From Microbacterium sp. W4I4 (GTDB taxonomy: Bacteria > Actinomycetota > Actinomycetes > Actinomycetales > Microbacteriaceae): a DNA stretch of 64,000 bases. The notes beneath the pieces are model-generated. The model made no database searches. It saw nothing but the letters and a program-made list of their open reading frames with translations, and had not been told where the DNA came from. Shown here piece by piece: positions 18,177 to 26,658 of this stretch (its first letter is position 1; each line of letters begins with the position of its first letter). A program made the position numbers and the translations under genes. The DNA lies in assembly GCF_030816235.1 (NCBI RefSeq), contig NZ_JAUSXT010000001.1:1178001-1242000 (forward strand), in the 5' to 3' direction.

Positions 18177-18228
18177 ATTCCCGGGAAACAGGCTCTGCGG
18201 CACCGTGCGGACGTCGGATGCTTGCGGG

Positions 18229-19065
18229 ATGCTCGATCCACAGATTCTCATCACACGGCTCGGCGGCATCGCCCGAGGCACGTCTTTGCAGGAGTTCGGC
18301 ATCAGCCGCGTGGCCCTCAGCAAGGCGGCACGCTCCGGGGATATCCAGCGGCTGCGCCCGGGGGTCTTCGCGACCGACGCCGCGAATCCTGCGGAACTCG
18401 ATGCCGCCCGGCACGGCGGTCCGCTCACCTGCTCCGCAGCGCTCCGGCGTCGCGACGTGTGGGTGCTGGCACCGGAGGGTCCACCACATGTCTGGATCGG
18501 GCGCCGTGGTCGCGCGCACCCGCATCCGGGATGCACGTGCGTCAGCCACTACTTCCGCGGAGCCACCACCTTCGGCGTGGTGGATGTGGTCACAGCCCTC
18601 CTCCACCTGCATCACTGCGAAGGCGATGAATCGTTCTTCGCCTCTCTGGAGTCTGCGCTGAAACTGCGGCTGATCTCGGATGCTTCGCGTCGCCGCATTC
18701 GTGATGCGCTGCCTGCGCACGCGCGCTGGCTCGTGGATCTTGCCCGTGACGACGCGGACAGCGGACTGGAATCACTGCTCCGACTGCGAATGCACCAGCT
18801 CGGAATCCGGCTGGGCTGCCAGGTTGAGATCGCCGGCGTCGGGAGAGTGGACTTCGTCGTCGATGGGTGGCTGATCATCGAGGCCGACGGCAAGCAGAAC
18901 CATGACGGCACAATGATGAGGCACAAGGACCTGGTGCGGGATGCTGCAGCTTCCGCTCTCGGCTACGAGACCCTGCACTTCGACTACGCCCAGATCATCC
19001 ATGACTGGCCGACCGTGCAGGCATCAATCCTCGCCGCACTGGCACGGCTGCCGCAGCGCGCGTAG
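18229..19065 (+). CDS. AbiEi-like winged helix plus DUF559 (Vsr-like nuclease fold) protein
   Basis: This 278-residue two-domain protein has an N-terminal AbiEi-type winged helix (about 1-55: LGGIARGTSLQEFGISRVALSKAARSG, RLRPGVFA). A middle domain follows. The C-terminal DUF559/PD-(D/E)xK fold (about 175-275) has Glu181, Asp208, the ExD pair Glu218/Asp220, His225 and the trailing RxxD (Arg231, Asp234). These are the positions conserved in Vsr-like nucleases, so the active site looks intact. The ATG at 18229 is preferred; an open frame from 18082 would start inside the repeat. The gene stands alone between two identical palindromes and follows two DnaA boxes. Such genes are multicopy in actinobacteria and usually labelled antitoxin-like, without experimental role. 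Confidence 0.82.
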   Translation: MLDPQILITRLGGIARGTSLQEFGISRVALSKAARSGDIQRLRPGVFATDAANPAELDAARHGGPLTCSAALRRRDVWVLAPEGPPHVWIGRRGRAHPHPGCTCVSHYFRGATTFGVVDVVTALLHLHHCEGDESFFASLESALKLRLISDASRRRIRDALPAHARWLVDLARDDADSGLESLLRLRMHQLGIRLGCQVEIAGVGRVDFVVDGWLIIEADGKQNHDGTMMRHKDLVRDAAASALGYETLHFDYAQIIHDWPTVQASILAALARLPQRA

Positions 19066-19106
19066 GCGGCAAACACTTCGCAGCCGGCATCCGTCCGCAT
19101 ACAGAA

Positions 19107-19175
19107 CGGGGGCCGACACGCCAGATGACGAACGTTTCCAGCGAAACGGTCCGACATCTGGCGTGTCGGCCCCCG
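19107..19175. repeat. 69-nt palindromic repeat, family A copy 2
   Basis: Identical over 69 bases to 18064-18132 and lies 41 nt after the DUF559-type gene, between it and the convergent phoH. The right flank GAAGTGTAAA is the complement of the left flank of copy 1 (TTTACACTTC). The flanks are therefore inverted although the asymmetric centre has the same orientation in both copies. Confidence 0.9.
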
Positions 19176-19212
19176 AAGTGTAAACAGGAGAGCGGATGCC
19201 GGGGCACCCGCC

Positions 19213-20571
19213 TCAGCTGAGCTCGCCGCCCTCCAGCAGCTCGGTGACGAGCGCGGCGATGGCGGAGCGCTCCGAGCGGGTGAGGGTCACGTGGCCGAAC
19301 AGGTCGTGGCCCTTCAGCGTCTCGATCACGCTGGCGATGCCGTCGTGGCGGCCCACCCGCAGGTTGTCGCGCTGCCCGACATCGTGGGTGAGCACGACCC
19401 GGGAGTTCTGACCCATCCGGCTCAGCACCGTCAGCAGCACGTTGCGTTCCAGCGACTGCGCCTCGTCGACGATCACGAAGGCGTCGTGCAGCGAGCGTCC
19501 GCGGATGTGCGTGAGCGGCAGCACCTCCAGCATCCCGCGCTCCACGACCTCCTCCAGCACGTTCCCGGAGACGACTGAGCCGAGCGTGTCGAACACCGCC
19601 TGACCCCACGGCCCCATCTTCTCGCCCTGATCGCCGGGCAGGTAGCCGAGCTCCTGCCCGCCGACGGCGAACAGGGGCCGGAACACGATGATCTTCTTCT
19701 GCTGCTGCCGCTCCAGCACGGCCTCGAGCCCGGCGCACAGCGCGAGCGCCGACTTTCCGGTGCCGGCGCGTCCGCCGAGCGACACGATGCCCACTTCCGG
19801 GTCGAGCAGCAGGTCGATGGCGATGCGCTGCTCGGCAGACCGGCCGTGCAGGCCGAACACCTCGCGGTCGCCGCGCACCAGCCGGTACTCGCCGTCTCCG
19901 GTGACCCGGGCCAGAGCCGAGCCGCGCTCGGAGTGCACCACGAGCCCCGTGTTCACCGGGATGCCGATCACCTGCTCGCTGACGCCCACCTCGCTCTCGT
20001 AGAGATCGCTCATGTCGTCGCCGGACAGGTCCAGGGATGCGATGCCGGTCCACCCGGAGTCCACCGCCTGCTCGGCCAGGTACTCCTCGGCCGCGAGCCC
20101 GAGAGATGCGGCCTTGACCCGCATGGGCAGGTCCTTCGAGACGATCGTCACCTCCTGACCGTCCTGCGCGAGCTGCGCGGCGGTGGCCAGGATGCGGCTG
20201 TCGTTGTCGCTGAGTCGGATGCCGGCGGGAAGGATCGACAGGTCGGCGCTGCCGAGCTCGACGCGCAGCGTGCCGCCTTCGCCGACCTCGACGGGGAAGT
20301 CGAGGCGGCCGTGCTCGATGCGCAGCTCGTCGAGGTGCCGCAGAGCACGGCGCGCGAAGTAGCCCAGCTCGGGGTCGTGGCGTTTGGCCTCCAGCTCCGA
20401 GATGACGACGACCGGCAGGACGATCGAGTGCTCCGCGAAGCGGAAGAGGGCCTGCGGGTCGCTGAGCAGCACGGATGTGTCGAGCACATATGTGCGAAGA
20501 GCCGTGTCATCATGCGACACGGCTCCGGCTGCCTTGCGGGTGGACTGCTGCTGCGCTGAACGTGTGGTCAC
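19213..20571 (-). CDS. PIN domain-PhoH ATPase (PhoH2-type RNA helicase/nuclease)
   Basis: This 452-residue protein joins an N-terminal PIN ribonuclease domain to a PhoH ATPase. The PIN domain covers about 25-170, with [12 protein letters not shown], a conserved Glu in [10 protein letters not shown], and [10 protein letters not shown]. The PhoH domain covers about 240-440, with Walker A GRAGTGKS and Walker B IVDEAQ. In mycobacteria this architecture is a sequence-dependent RNA unwinding and cleaving enzyme. The GTG start at 20571 follows GGAG with 7-nt spacing. It converges on the DUF559-type gene. The 158 nt upstream hold no gene. Confidence 0.93.
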   Translation of the reverse strand: MTTRSAQQQSTRKAAGAVSHDDTALRTYVLDTSVLLSDPQALFRFAEHSIVLPVVVISELEAKRHDPELGYFARRALRHLDELRIEHGRLDFPVEVGEGGTLRVELGSADLSILPAGIRLSDNDSRILATAAQLAQDGQEVTIVSKDLPMRVKAASLGLAAEEYLAEQAVDSGWTGIASLDLSGDDMSDLYESEVGVSEQVIGIPVNTGLVVHSERGSALARVTGDGEYRLVRGDREVFGLHGRSAEQRIAIDLLLDPEVGIVSLGGRAGTGKSALALCAGLEAVLERQQQKKIIVFRPLFAVGGQELGYLPGDQGEKMGPWGQAVFDTLGSVVSGNVLEEVVERGMLEVLPLTHIRGRSLHDAFVIVDEAQSLERNVLLTVLSRMGQNSRVVLTHDVGQRDNLRVGRHDGIASVIETLKGHDLFGHVTLTRSERSAIAALVTELLEGGELS

Positions 20572-20729
20572 GATCCACTCCTACCCGGGATGGATCCCGG
20601 CTATGCAGCGAGTCGACCAGGGCCACGAGTCGCGATCCGAAGGTCGACCCGACCGGGCGCGGTGCCCGATGCCTGTACGGTACGACGGCAGTGCCGCGGC
20701 ACCCCCGCAAGACACGCGGGCGCGTCGGC

Positions 20730-21860
20730 TTAAGCGCGCGTGAACGTCGGGTGACCGAACGCGGTGAGCGCGTCGTCCAGCATCCGCAGCGTCTCCGCAC
20801 CCGTGCCCGCATGCGCGGCCACCCGCACCGCGCCGGCGCGAACGGTCGCCGAGATCCCGCCATCGCCCAGCGCACGTCCGAGACCCTCCGGATCGTCCGG
20901 GACGAGCGAGACGATCCCGGCTCGCCGCCGGGGGTCCGTCGGCGTGGCGACGCGGATGCCGTGGCGCTCCGCGACTGCGAGGATCTCGTCGACGTTCGCG
21001 GTCACCCGCTGCGCGACGGCGGGGACGCCTGCGGCCCGCAGCTGATCCAGCGCGGCCGAGAGCCGCACTCCGGCGAGGTGGTCGGGGACGCTCGTGGTGT
21101 AGGCCCGCGCACTGACGGCAGGAGACGGCACGGCACCGGTGAACGGCCCGTCGGAGTCGATGCCGGTGATGCCGCTGAGCACCGGACGGATCCGCTCCCG
21201 CGCCAGGCTCGAGAATCTCGCGAACGCGGTGCCCCGCCCGGCGCGCAGCCACTTGTACCCGTGCCCGGCGATGACGTCGGCCGCACGCCAGTCCTCGTCG
21301 ACGATGCCGAAGGACTGCACGGCGTCGACGATCAGCAGCCGCTCGGGGCCGATCAGCTCCCGCAGCGCGGGAAGGTCGGCGCGGTACCCGGTGCGGTAGT
21401 CGACGTGACTGACCGCGACGGCCGTGACGTCGTCGTCGAGCGCCTGCGCCACGGCATCCGTCGTCACCCATCCGTGGTCGGGTTCGATCCAGCGTGGTGC
21501 GAGAGCACCGTGCGATGCGTCCGCCGCACGCCGCAGGGTCAGGCTGATGCTGGGGAACTCCCCCGCGGCGGCGATCACCGTGCCGGAGAGACCGTACAGG
21601 GCATGCTGGAGGGCATCGGTCGAGCTCGGACGCAGCACCACGTCGGCGCGTTCGGCGCCCAGAAGCTCGGCCAGACCCGCGGTGGCCCGACCGACCCGCG
21701 CGTTGACGCTCTGGTGCTCGCGCATGCTGAAACCGCTCAGCACCTCCACGGCATCCTGCACCGCGCCGCGCACGGCGGGAGACAGCGGCCCGAACGCCGC
21801 CCAGTTCAGATAGCCGGTCTCCCCCGCGAACGATGCGAGGTACTCGTCCAGTGCGCTCAT
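20730..21860 (-). CDS. PLP-dependent class V aminotransferase-like enzyme
   Basis: This 376-residue fold-type I PLP enzyme has a class V layout. The cofactor Asp lies in LLIVDAVQSFG (about residue 175) and the Schiff-base Lys in GHGYKWLRAG (about 202). It resembles the cysteine desulfurase/kynureninase-like group annotated only as aminotransferase class V in actinobacteria. It lacks the cysteine-loop signature of a housekeeping desulfurase, so the substrate is unknown. It follows uppS on the same strand by 16 nt, and the pair is probably an operon. The stop is followed by a GC-rich gap with a weak CCCGC/GCGGG hairpin (20704-20720). Confidence 0.85.
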   Translation of the reverse strand: MSALDEYLASFAGETGYLNWAAFGPLSPAVRGAVQDAVEVLSGFSMREHQSVNARVGRATAGLAELLGAERADVVLRPSSTDALQHALYGLSGTVIAAAGEFPSISLTLRRAADASHGALAPRWIEPDHGWVTTDAVAQALDDDVTAVAVSHVDYRTGYRADLPALRELIGPERLLIVDAVQSFGIVDEDWRAADVIAGHGYKWLRAGRGTAFARFSSLARERIRPVLSGITGIDSDGPFTGAVPSPAVSARAYTTSVPDHLAGVRLSAALDQLRAAGVPAVAQRVTANVDEILAVAERHGIRVATPTDPRRRAGIVSLVPDDPEGLGRALGDGGISATVRAGAVRVAAHAGTGAETLRMLDDALTAFGHPTFTRA

Positions 21861-21876
21861 CCGAGAACTCCCTTCA

Positions 21877-22659
21877 TCACCGCCCGAAGCGGCGGTCGCG
21901 GTCGACGTAGTCGCGGATCGCTCTCAGGAAGTCGACCTCGCGCAGGTCGGGGCCGAGCGCCTCGACGAAGTAGAACTCGCTGTGCGCGCTCTGCCACAGC
22001 AGGAAGTCGCTGAGCCGCTGCTCGCCGCTCGTGCGGATCACCAGGTCGGGGTCGGGCTGACCGCCGGTGTACAGGTGCTCGCCGATCATCTCGGGCGTCA
22101 GCCTGGCGGCGAGATCCTCGAGGGTTCCCCCTGAGGCGTTGTGCTGGCCGATGATGCTGCGCACCGCGTCGACGATCTCGTTGCGTCCGCCGTAGCCGAC
22201 CGCCAGATTCACGTGCAGGCCGGTGTGATCGCGGGTGCGCTCCTGGGCGTCCTGAAGCACCCGCGACAGCTCCGGCGGGAGGATGTCGGACCGGCCGACG
22301 TGCTGCACCCGCCACGTCCCGTGCTCGGCGAGCGTGTCGGCGAGCTCCGCGATGATCTCGATGAGATCGCCGAGCTCCTTCGAATCGCGCTTCTGCAGAT
22401 TGTCGGCGGAGAGCAGGTAGAGCGAGACGACACCCACGCCGAGCTCATCGCACCAGCCGAGGAACTCACGCATCTTGGCGGCACCCGCGCGGTGTCCGTC
22501 GGCGGCGGATTCGTAGCCGAGCTGCCGCGCCCAGCGCCGGTTGCCGTCGATCATCATCGCGACGTGGTGCGGAACCGACGCGGAATCGATCCGACGACGA
22601 AGACGGTTCCCATAGAGCCGGTAGAGGGGCCCCCGCCCCGTGCTCTCTCGTGCGCTCAC
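21877..22659 (-). CDS. uppS: Cis-prenyltransferase (isoprenyl transferase, UppS/Z-FPP synthase family)
   Basis: Cis-prenyltransferases condense IPP onto allylic diphosphates to make polyprenyl carriers for cell-wall synthesis. The 260-residue protein has MMIDGNRRWAR (catalytic Asp about residue 38) and YLLSADNLQKR. The C-terminal signature RTSGEQRLSDFLLWQ with SEFYF is also complete. Next to trhA (hemolysin III) it matches the locus of the short-chain Z-farnesyl diphosphate synthase of mycobacteria. Chain length is therefore uncertain and uppS is a family symbol. The start is GTG at 22659 with TAGCGT (22666-22671) ending 6 nt upstream, probably leaderless. Confidence 0.92.
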   Translation of the reverse strand: MSARESTGRGPLYRLYGNRLRRRIDSASVPHHVAMMIDGNRRWARQLGYESAADGHRAGAAKMREFLGWCDELGVGVVSLYLLSADNLQKRDSKELGDLIEIIAELADTLAEHGTWRVQHVGRSDILPPELSRVLQDAQERTRDHTGLHVNLAVGYGGRNEIVDAVRSIIGQHNASGGTLEDLAARLTPEMIGEHLYTGGQPDPDLVIRTSGEQRLSDFLLWQSAHSEFYFVEALGPDLREVDFLRAIRDYVDRDRRFGR

Positions 22660-22749
22660 GTGCCTACGCTACCCTCACCGACCGGAGGCGCCGCTGAGCG
22701 CACGGTGTATGTACTGCCGATGGAATGCCCCGAAGCCTAGAGTGAGCGG

Positions 22750-23469
22750 GTGAGCACCGCACCCGATGTCCCCGAGCTGCCCCTGATGGACGCCGCAGCA
22801 GCGGATGCCGTCGAGATCAAACCGACCTGGCGCGGCTGGATCCACGCGGGCACGTTCCCCGTCGCCGTCGTCGCCGGGATCGTGCTCATCGTCGTCGCGC
22901 AGGGCGCCCCCGCGAAATGGGCGGCGGCCGTCTTCATGACCACGTCGCTGCTGCTGTTCGGCAACTCCGCGGTGTACCACCGGTTCGACTGGGGCCCCAA
23001 GGTCAAGGGTGTGCTCAAGCGCATCGACCATGCCAACATCCTGCTGCTGATCGCCGGCACGTACACGCCGCTGGCCGTCCTCGCGCTCGACCCGCAGAAG
23101 GGCATGCTGCTGCTCGTCCTGGTGTGGTCCGGGGCGCTGCTGGGCATCCTCTTCCGCGTCTTCTGGATCAACGCCCCCCGCTGGCTGTACGTCGCGCTGT
23201 ATCTCGTGCTGGGATGGGCCGCCGTGATGTACATGGCCGACCTTCTGCGTGCGAACGTCGCGATGATGGTGCTGGTGTGCGTCGGCGGCATCCTCTACAC
23301 GGTCGGAGCCGTCATCTACGCGATGAAGAAGCCGAACCCGTGGCCGGGCCGCTTCGGATTCCACGAGATCTTCCATGTCTGCACGGTGCTGGCGTTCCTC
23401 TGCCACTGGACCGCGTGCCTGCTCATCTCGCTGGCCCCGTACTCCCCCTCGCTCGGGTTCGCCGGCTGA
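22750..23469 (+). CDS. trhA: TrhA/hemolysin III family membrane protein (PAQR)
   Basis: This 239-residue polytopic protein has seven predicted membrane helices. It carries PAQR/hemolysin III hallmarks: NSAVYHRFDW in the second helix region and the C-terminal FGFHEIFHVCTVLAFLCHW, whose histidines form the presumed metal site. Family members are linked to membrane fluidity and lipid homeostasis rather than true haemolysis. The start is GTG at 22750; TAGAGT (22738-22743) ends exactly 6 nt upstream and there is no ribosome site, so it is probably leaderless. It is divergent from uppS with a 90-nt shared promoter region. Confidence 0.9.
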   Translation: MSTAPDVPELPLMDAAAADAVEIKPTWRGWIHAGTFPVAVVAGIVLIVVAQGAPAKWAAAVFMTTSLLLFGNSAVYHRFDWGPKVKGVLKRIDHANILLLIAGTYTPLAVLALDPQKGMLLLVLVWSGALLGILFRVFWINAPRWLYVALYLVLGWAAVMYMADLLRANVAMMVLVCVGGILYTVGAVIYAMKKPNPWPGRFGFHEIFHVCTVLAFLCHWTACLLISLAPYSPSLGFAG

Positions 23470-23552
23470 CGCTCGGCCCGCCCGGCGGACATCCCGCGAT
23501 CTCGGGGCGCCGCCGCGTGGCATCCTGAGATCAGACGATCAGGAGGATCCCC

Positions 23553-24026
23553 ATGGCCGATGTAGAGAGCTTCACCCTCGACCACACCGCCGTCACGGCG
23601 CCGTACGTGCGTCTGATCGGCGTCGAGCGCGGCCCCAGGGGCGACGCGATCTCGAACTTCGACGTGCGCTTCGTGCAGCCGAACGAGGGCGAGATCCCGA
23701 CCGCGGGACTGCACACGATCGAGCACACCCTGGCCAGCGTGCTGCGCGACCACATCGACGGCGTCATCGACATCTCCCCGTTCGGATGCCGTACCGGCTT
23801 CCACCTGATCATGTGGGGCGAACCCGCGATCGCCGATGTCGTCGGCGCCGTCCGCAAGGGGCTGGAGTTCATCGCGGGTCCCGCCGAGTGGAGCGACGTC
23901 CCAGGCGTCTCCGCCGTGGAGTGCGGCAACTATCGCGACCACAGCCTGCACAGCGCCAAGGAATGGTCCAAGCGGATCCTGGAGCAGGGCATCAGCCTCG
24001 ACGCCTTCCAGCGCGTCGGCGTCTGA
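23553..24026 (+). CDS. luxS: S-ribosylhomocysteine lyase LuxS
   Basis: LuxS cleaves S-ribosylhomocysteine to homocysteine and DPD, the precursor of autoinducer 2, in the activated methyl cycle. The 157-residue protein has the metal site His54, His58 (HTIEH) and Cys124 (ECGN), with catalytic Glu57 and Cys79 (FGCRTGF). It is complete and standard length. AGGAGG precedes the ATG. It is a single gene between trhA and a convergent small membrane gene. The AI-2E-family permease 2.6 kb away should not be taken as proof of AI-2 signalling. Confidence 0.97.
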   Translation: MADVESFTLDHTAVTAPYVRLIGVERGPRGDAISNFDVRFVQPNEGEIPTAGLHTIEHTLASVLRDHIDGVIDISPFGCRTGFHLIMWGEPAIADVVGAVRKGLEFIAGPAEWSDVPGVSAVECGNYRDHSLHSAKEWSKRILEQGISLDAFQRVGV

Positions 24027-24042
24027 GAAGGCTGAACGCGGG

Positions 24043-24294
24043 TCAGCTGCGCGGGGAGTCGTCCGAATCGTCGGAGGCGGCTTCGGCGGCGGCCTGCTCG
24101 GCATCCAGCTCGTCGCGGATCTCCTCGCGGTAGCGGACGCGGCGGATGCGGCGGTTCATGTCCCAGACGAGCAGGATGACGACGGCGACCAGGACCACCA
24201 TGAGACCGAAGCCGACGAAGCCCGGGGTCACCGAGTCCGGGTCGACCGTCATGGTCGGGGTCGGCATCGGGGTCGTGTCGCCGAACAGGATCAT
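24043..24294 (-). CDS. Small single-pass membrane protein
   Basis: This 83-residue protein has one hydrophobic helix (about residues 26-45, GFVGFGLMVVLVAVVILLVW), a short outside N-terminus rich in Pro/Thr, and a charged inside tail. It occupies the position of a small conserved membrane protein next to mca, DUF4307 and greA in mycobacteria; that comparison is from memory. No enzymatic motif. GGAGGAAAGG lies upstream of the ATG. It converges on luxS and diverges from DUF4307. Confidence 0.75.
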   Translation of the reverse strand: MILFGDTTPMPTPTMTVDPDSVTPGFVGFGLMVVLVAVVILLVWDMNRRIRRVRYREEIRDELDAEQAAAEAASDDSDDSPRS

Positions 24295-24368
24295 GAGTCC
24301 GCCTTTCCTCCCGCGGTCGCATAACCTGGGAGTACCAGCCTATCCGCCGACACTGACCCGGGAGACCC

Positions 24369-24755
24369 GTGACCACCCCACGCGAACTCGACGAGCGCTA
24401 CGGTCGCACCGCCCGTCGCCCGCTGCCCTGGATCATCGCCGGCATCATCGCCGTGGCGATCGTCGTCGCCTTCGGCTGGATGACCGTGGCCCGGGGCATG
24501 AACTCGGTGGATGCCGCGGACATGGGCTTCACCGTGACCGATTCGCACAGCGTCGACGTGCGCTTCCAGTACACCGCGCCGCGCGGATCGGACGTCGTGT
24601 GCATCGTGCAGGCGCTGGATGAGGAGTTCGGGATCGTGGGCTGGAAGGTGCTCGAGCTGCCGGCCAGCGAGCAGCACACGAACGCCCTGGACGTGCGCAT
24701 TCCGACCGTCGCCACCGCCACCACGGGTTTGGTGAAGAACTGCTGGGTCGCTTAG
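24369..24755 (+). CDS. DUF4307 domain membrane protein
   Basis: This 128-residue protein has one membrane helix (about residues 19-41) followed by a small extracytoplasmic beta-sandwich-like domain that ends in NCWVA. The N-terminal ELDERYGRTARR and the location next to greA fit DUF4307, an actinobacterial family of unknown function. The start is GTG at 24369 after GGGAG. A strong hairpin terminator follows 19 nt after the stop. Confidence 0.85.
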   Translation: MTTPRELDERYGRTARRPLPWIIAGIIAVAIVVAFGWMTVARGMNSVDAADMGFTVTDSHSVDVRFQYTAPRGSDVVCIVQALDEEFGIVGWKVLELPASEQHTNALDVRIPTVATATTGLVKNCWVA

Positions 24756-24774
24756 ACTCATCCGCAAGACGACC

Positions 24775-24802
24775 GACGCCCCGGCCCATGCCGGGGCGTC
24801 TT
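24775..24802 (+). terminator. Rho-independent-like terminator after DUF4307
   Basis: GACGCCCCGGC (24775-24785) pairs perfectly with GCCGGGGCGTC (24790-24800) across a CCAT loop and is followed by TT. It separates DUF4307 from greA. Confidence 0.75.
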
Positions 24803-24879
24803 GGCATATCCCCCGGGGCAGTGGAAGCTGATCCCGGCATCCCCAGCCCCTGAAGGGGCCCGCATCGAAGGAGCACGCT

Positions 24880-25368
24880 GTGTCCACAGACGCTCAGGTA
24901 CCTTTCCTCACGCAGGAGGCCTACGACCGCCTCGTCGACGAGCTCGAGCGCCTCTCGACCGTCGGCCGTGACGAGATCGCGGCACGCATCGAGGCTGCAC
25001 GCGAAGAGGGAGACCTCAAGGAGAACGGCGGCTACCATGCCGCCAAGGACGAGCAGGGCAAGCAGGAGGTGCGCATCCGCACCCTCGAGCAGCTGCTGAA
25101 GACCGCCAAGGTCGGCGAGGCTCCCACCAGCCGCGGCATCGTCGAGCCCGGCACCGTGGTGACGGCGATCGTCGCCGGCGACGAGGAGGTCTTCCTGCTG
25201 GGCAGCCGTGAGATCGCCGCCGCCGGCAACCTCGACGTGTACAGCGAGGCGAGCCCGCTCGGACAGGCCATCATGGGCCTGAAGGTGGGCGAGAAGGCCA
25301 GCTACGAGGCGCCCAACGGCCGCGCGATCCCGGTCGAGGTCACCGGTGTGGAGACCTACACCGGCTGA
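24880..25368 (+). CDS. greA: Transcription elongation factor GreA
   Basis: GreA rescues backtracked RNA polymerase by stimulating transcript cleavage. The 162-residue protein has the N-terminal coiled coil with acidic tip (EEGDLKENGGYHAAKDEQ, residues about 48-65), essential for the cleavage activity. The C-terminal FKBP-like domain ends with SPLGQAIMGLKVGEKASYEAPNG. GTG at 24880 follows GAAGGAG at 24867-24873. It is monocistronic: terminators lie on both sides. Confidence 0.96.
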   Translation: MSTDAQVPFLTQEAYDRLVDELERLSTVGRDEIAARIEAAREEGDLKENGGYHAAKDEQGKQEVRIRTLEQLLKTAKVGEAPTSRGIVEPGTVVTAIVAGDEEVFLLGSREIAAAGNLDVYSEASPLGQAIMGLKVGEKASYEAPNGRAIPVEVTGVETYTG

Positions 25369-25380
25369 GCCACAGAGACC

Positions 25381-25427
25381 AGAACCCGCCCGGGATCGTG
25401 CCGCGTGCACGAACCAGGGCGGGTTCT
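25381..25427. terminator. Bidirectional terminator between greA and ilvA
   Basis: AGAACCCGCCC (25381-25391) and GGGCGGGTTCT (25417-25427) form a perfect 11-bp stem between two convergent genes. The right arm ends 1 nt before the ilvA stop codon. The 25-nt loop contains a smaller GTGC-rich hairpin. Confidence 0.7.
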
Positions 25428-25428
25428 C

Positions 25429-26658
25429 TCACTCTGCGACGATCTCCGGCTCGTAGCCCGCGGCGCGCAGGGTGTCCAGCGCCAACTGGGTGTGCTCGGG
25501 GCCGCGGGTCTCGATCGAGAGCTGCAGGATCATGTCGCTGAGCTGCAGTCCATGGCCATGCCGCGTGTGCAGCACCTCCATGACGTTCGCGCCGACCTGC
25601 GAGAGGACCTCGGCGACCCGCGCCAACTGGCCCGGACGGTCGGGCAGCGGCACGCGTACGGTGGCGTAGCGGCCGGAGGCGGCCAGACCGTGCGAGACGA
25701 CCCGCTGCAGCAGCATCGGGTCGATGTTGCCGCCGGAGAGGATCGGCACGGTCTTGCCTGTGCCGTGCACCTTTCCTGCCAGGATCGCGGCGACGCCGAC
25801 CGCGCCGGCCGGCTCGACGACCACCTTGGCGTGCTCCAGCAGAACCAGGATGGCACGGGCGATGTCGTCTTCGGAGACGGTGACGACCTCGTCGACGAAC
25901 TCGCGGACGATCTCGAAGGGGATGGCTCCCGGGCGGGCGACGAGGATGCCGTCGGCGATCGTCGGATGAGTGGTGATCTCCACCGGATGCCCGGCCTCGA
26001 GGGAGGGCGGCATCGCCGCGGCGTTCTCGGACTGCACGCCGATGACGCGCACCGTGCGGCCCGCGGCGGCCGCGGCCTGCTTGATCGCAGCGGCCACCCC
26101 GGCGATGAGGCCGCCACCGCCGATGCCCATGATCACGGTGTCGACGTCTGGGACCTCCTGGTAGATCTCCAGGCCCAGCGTGCCCTGACCGATCACGACG
26201 TCACGGTGATCGAACGGCGGGATCAGCACCGCGCCCGTGCGTTCGGCGAACTCCGCGGCCAGGCGCAGCGAGGTGGCCACGGTCTCGCCCTCCAGCACCA
26301 CCTCGGCGCCGTAGCCGCGTGTGGCGAGCAGCTTGGGGACGGGCACGCCCAGAGGCATGAAGATCGTGGCCGGGATGCCGAGGGCCTGGGCGGCCAGCGC
26401 GACACCCTGCGCGTGGTTTCCCGCCGACGCGGCGACCACTCCGCGAGCGCGCTCCTCGGCGGTGAGCTGCGCGAGGCGGTAGGACGCACCCCGGATCTTG
26501 AACGAGCCCGTGCGCTGCAGGTTCTCCATCTTCAGCAGCACCGGCGAGCCGAGCACGTCGCTCAGGGCGCGCGACAGCTCGGTGGGCGTGTGCGAGATCA
26601 CCCCGGCGAGACTCTCTGCTGCGGCTGAGAACTCGGCCAGGCTCGGGACTGCGGTCAT
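25429..26658 (-). CDS. ilvA: Threonine ammonia-lyase (threonine dehydratase)
   Basis: This PLP enzyme converts threonine to 2-oxobutanoate, the first step to isoleucine. The 409-residue protein has the Schiff-base Lys in GSFKIRGA (about residue 54), the Asn loop SAGNHAQG, and the phosphate-binding GIGGGGL (about 178). A single C-terminal ACT regulatory domain covers about 330-405. One ACT domain and this length fit the short actinobacterial IlvA. A biosynthetic or catabolic role cannot be separated by sequence alone. Its start overlaps the stop of the upstream permease gene (ATGA), so the two are co-translated. Confidence 0.92.
   Translation of the reverse strand: MTAVPSLAEFSAAAESLAGVISHTPTELSRALSDVLGSPVLLKMENLQRTGSFKIRGASYRLAQLTAEERARGVVAASAGNHAQGVALAAQALGIPATIFMPLGVPVPKLLATRGYGAEVVLEGETVATSLRLAAEFAERTGAVLIPPFDHRDVVIGQGTLGLEIYQEVPDVDTVIMGIGGGGLIAGVAAAIKQAAAAAGRTVRVIGVQSENAAAMPPSLEAGHPVEITTHPTIADGILVARPGAIPFEIVREFVDEVVTVSEDDIARAILVLLEHAKVVVEPAGAVGVAAILAGKVHGTGKTVPILSGGNIDPMLLQRVVSHGLAASGRYATVRVPLPDRPGQLARVAEVLSQVGANVMEVLHTRHGHGLQLSDMILQLSIETRGPEHTQLALDTLRAAGYEPEIVAE

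Noticed and set aside
18082..18228. Upstream start for the DUF559-type gene
   Set aside because: The extra 49 codons fall inside the palindrome and DnaA-box region and encode no conserved sequence; the ATG at 18229 begins the winged helix.
16231..18720. 829-codon open frame on the minus strand across fumC
   Set aside because: It is antisense to fumC, whose active-site signatures are clear. Composition is that of a reverse shadow frame and no family motif is present.
18064..19175. Two identical repeats considered as a CRISPR-like array
   Set aside because: Only two copies, 1 kb apart, each a long palindrome, with a gene between and no cas genes.
20572..20729. Gap between phoH and the aminotransferase examined for a small gene or RNA
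   Set aside because: No frame with a ribosome site and no strong hairpin beyond a weak CCCGC/GCGGG; nothing supportable.
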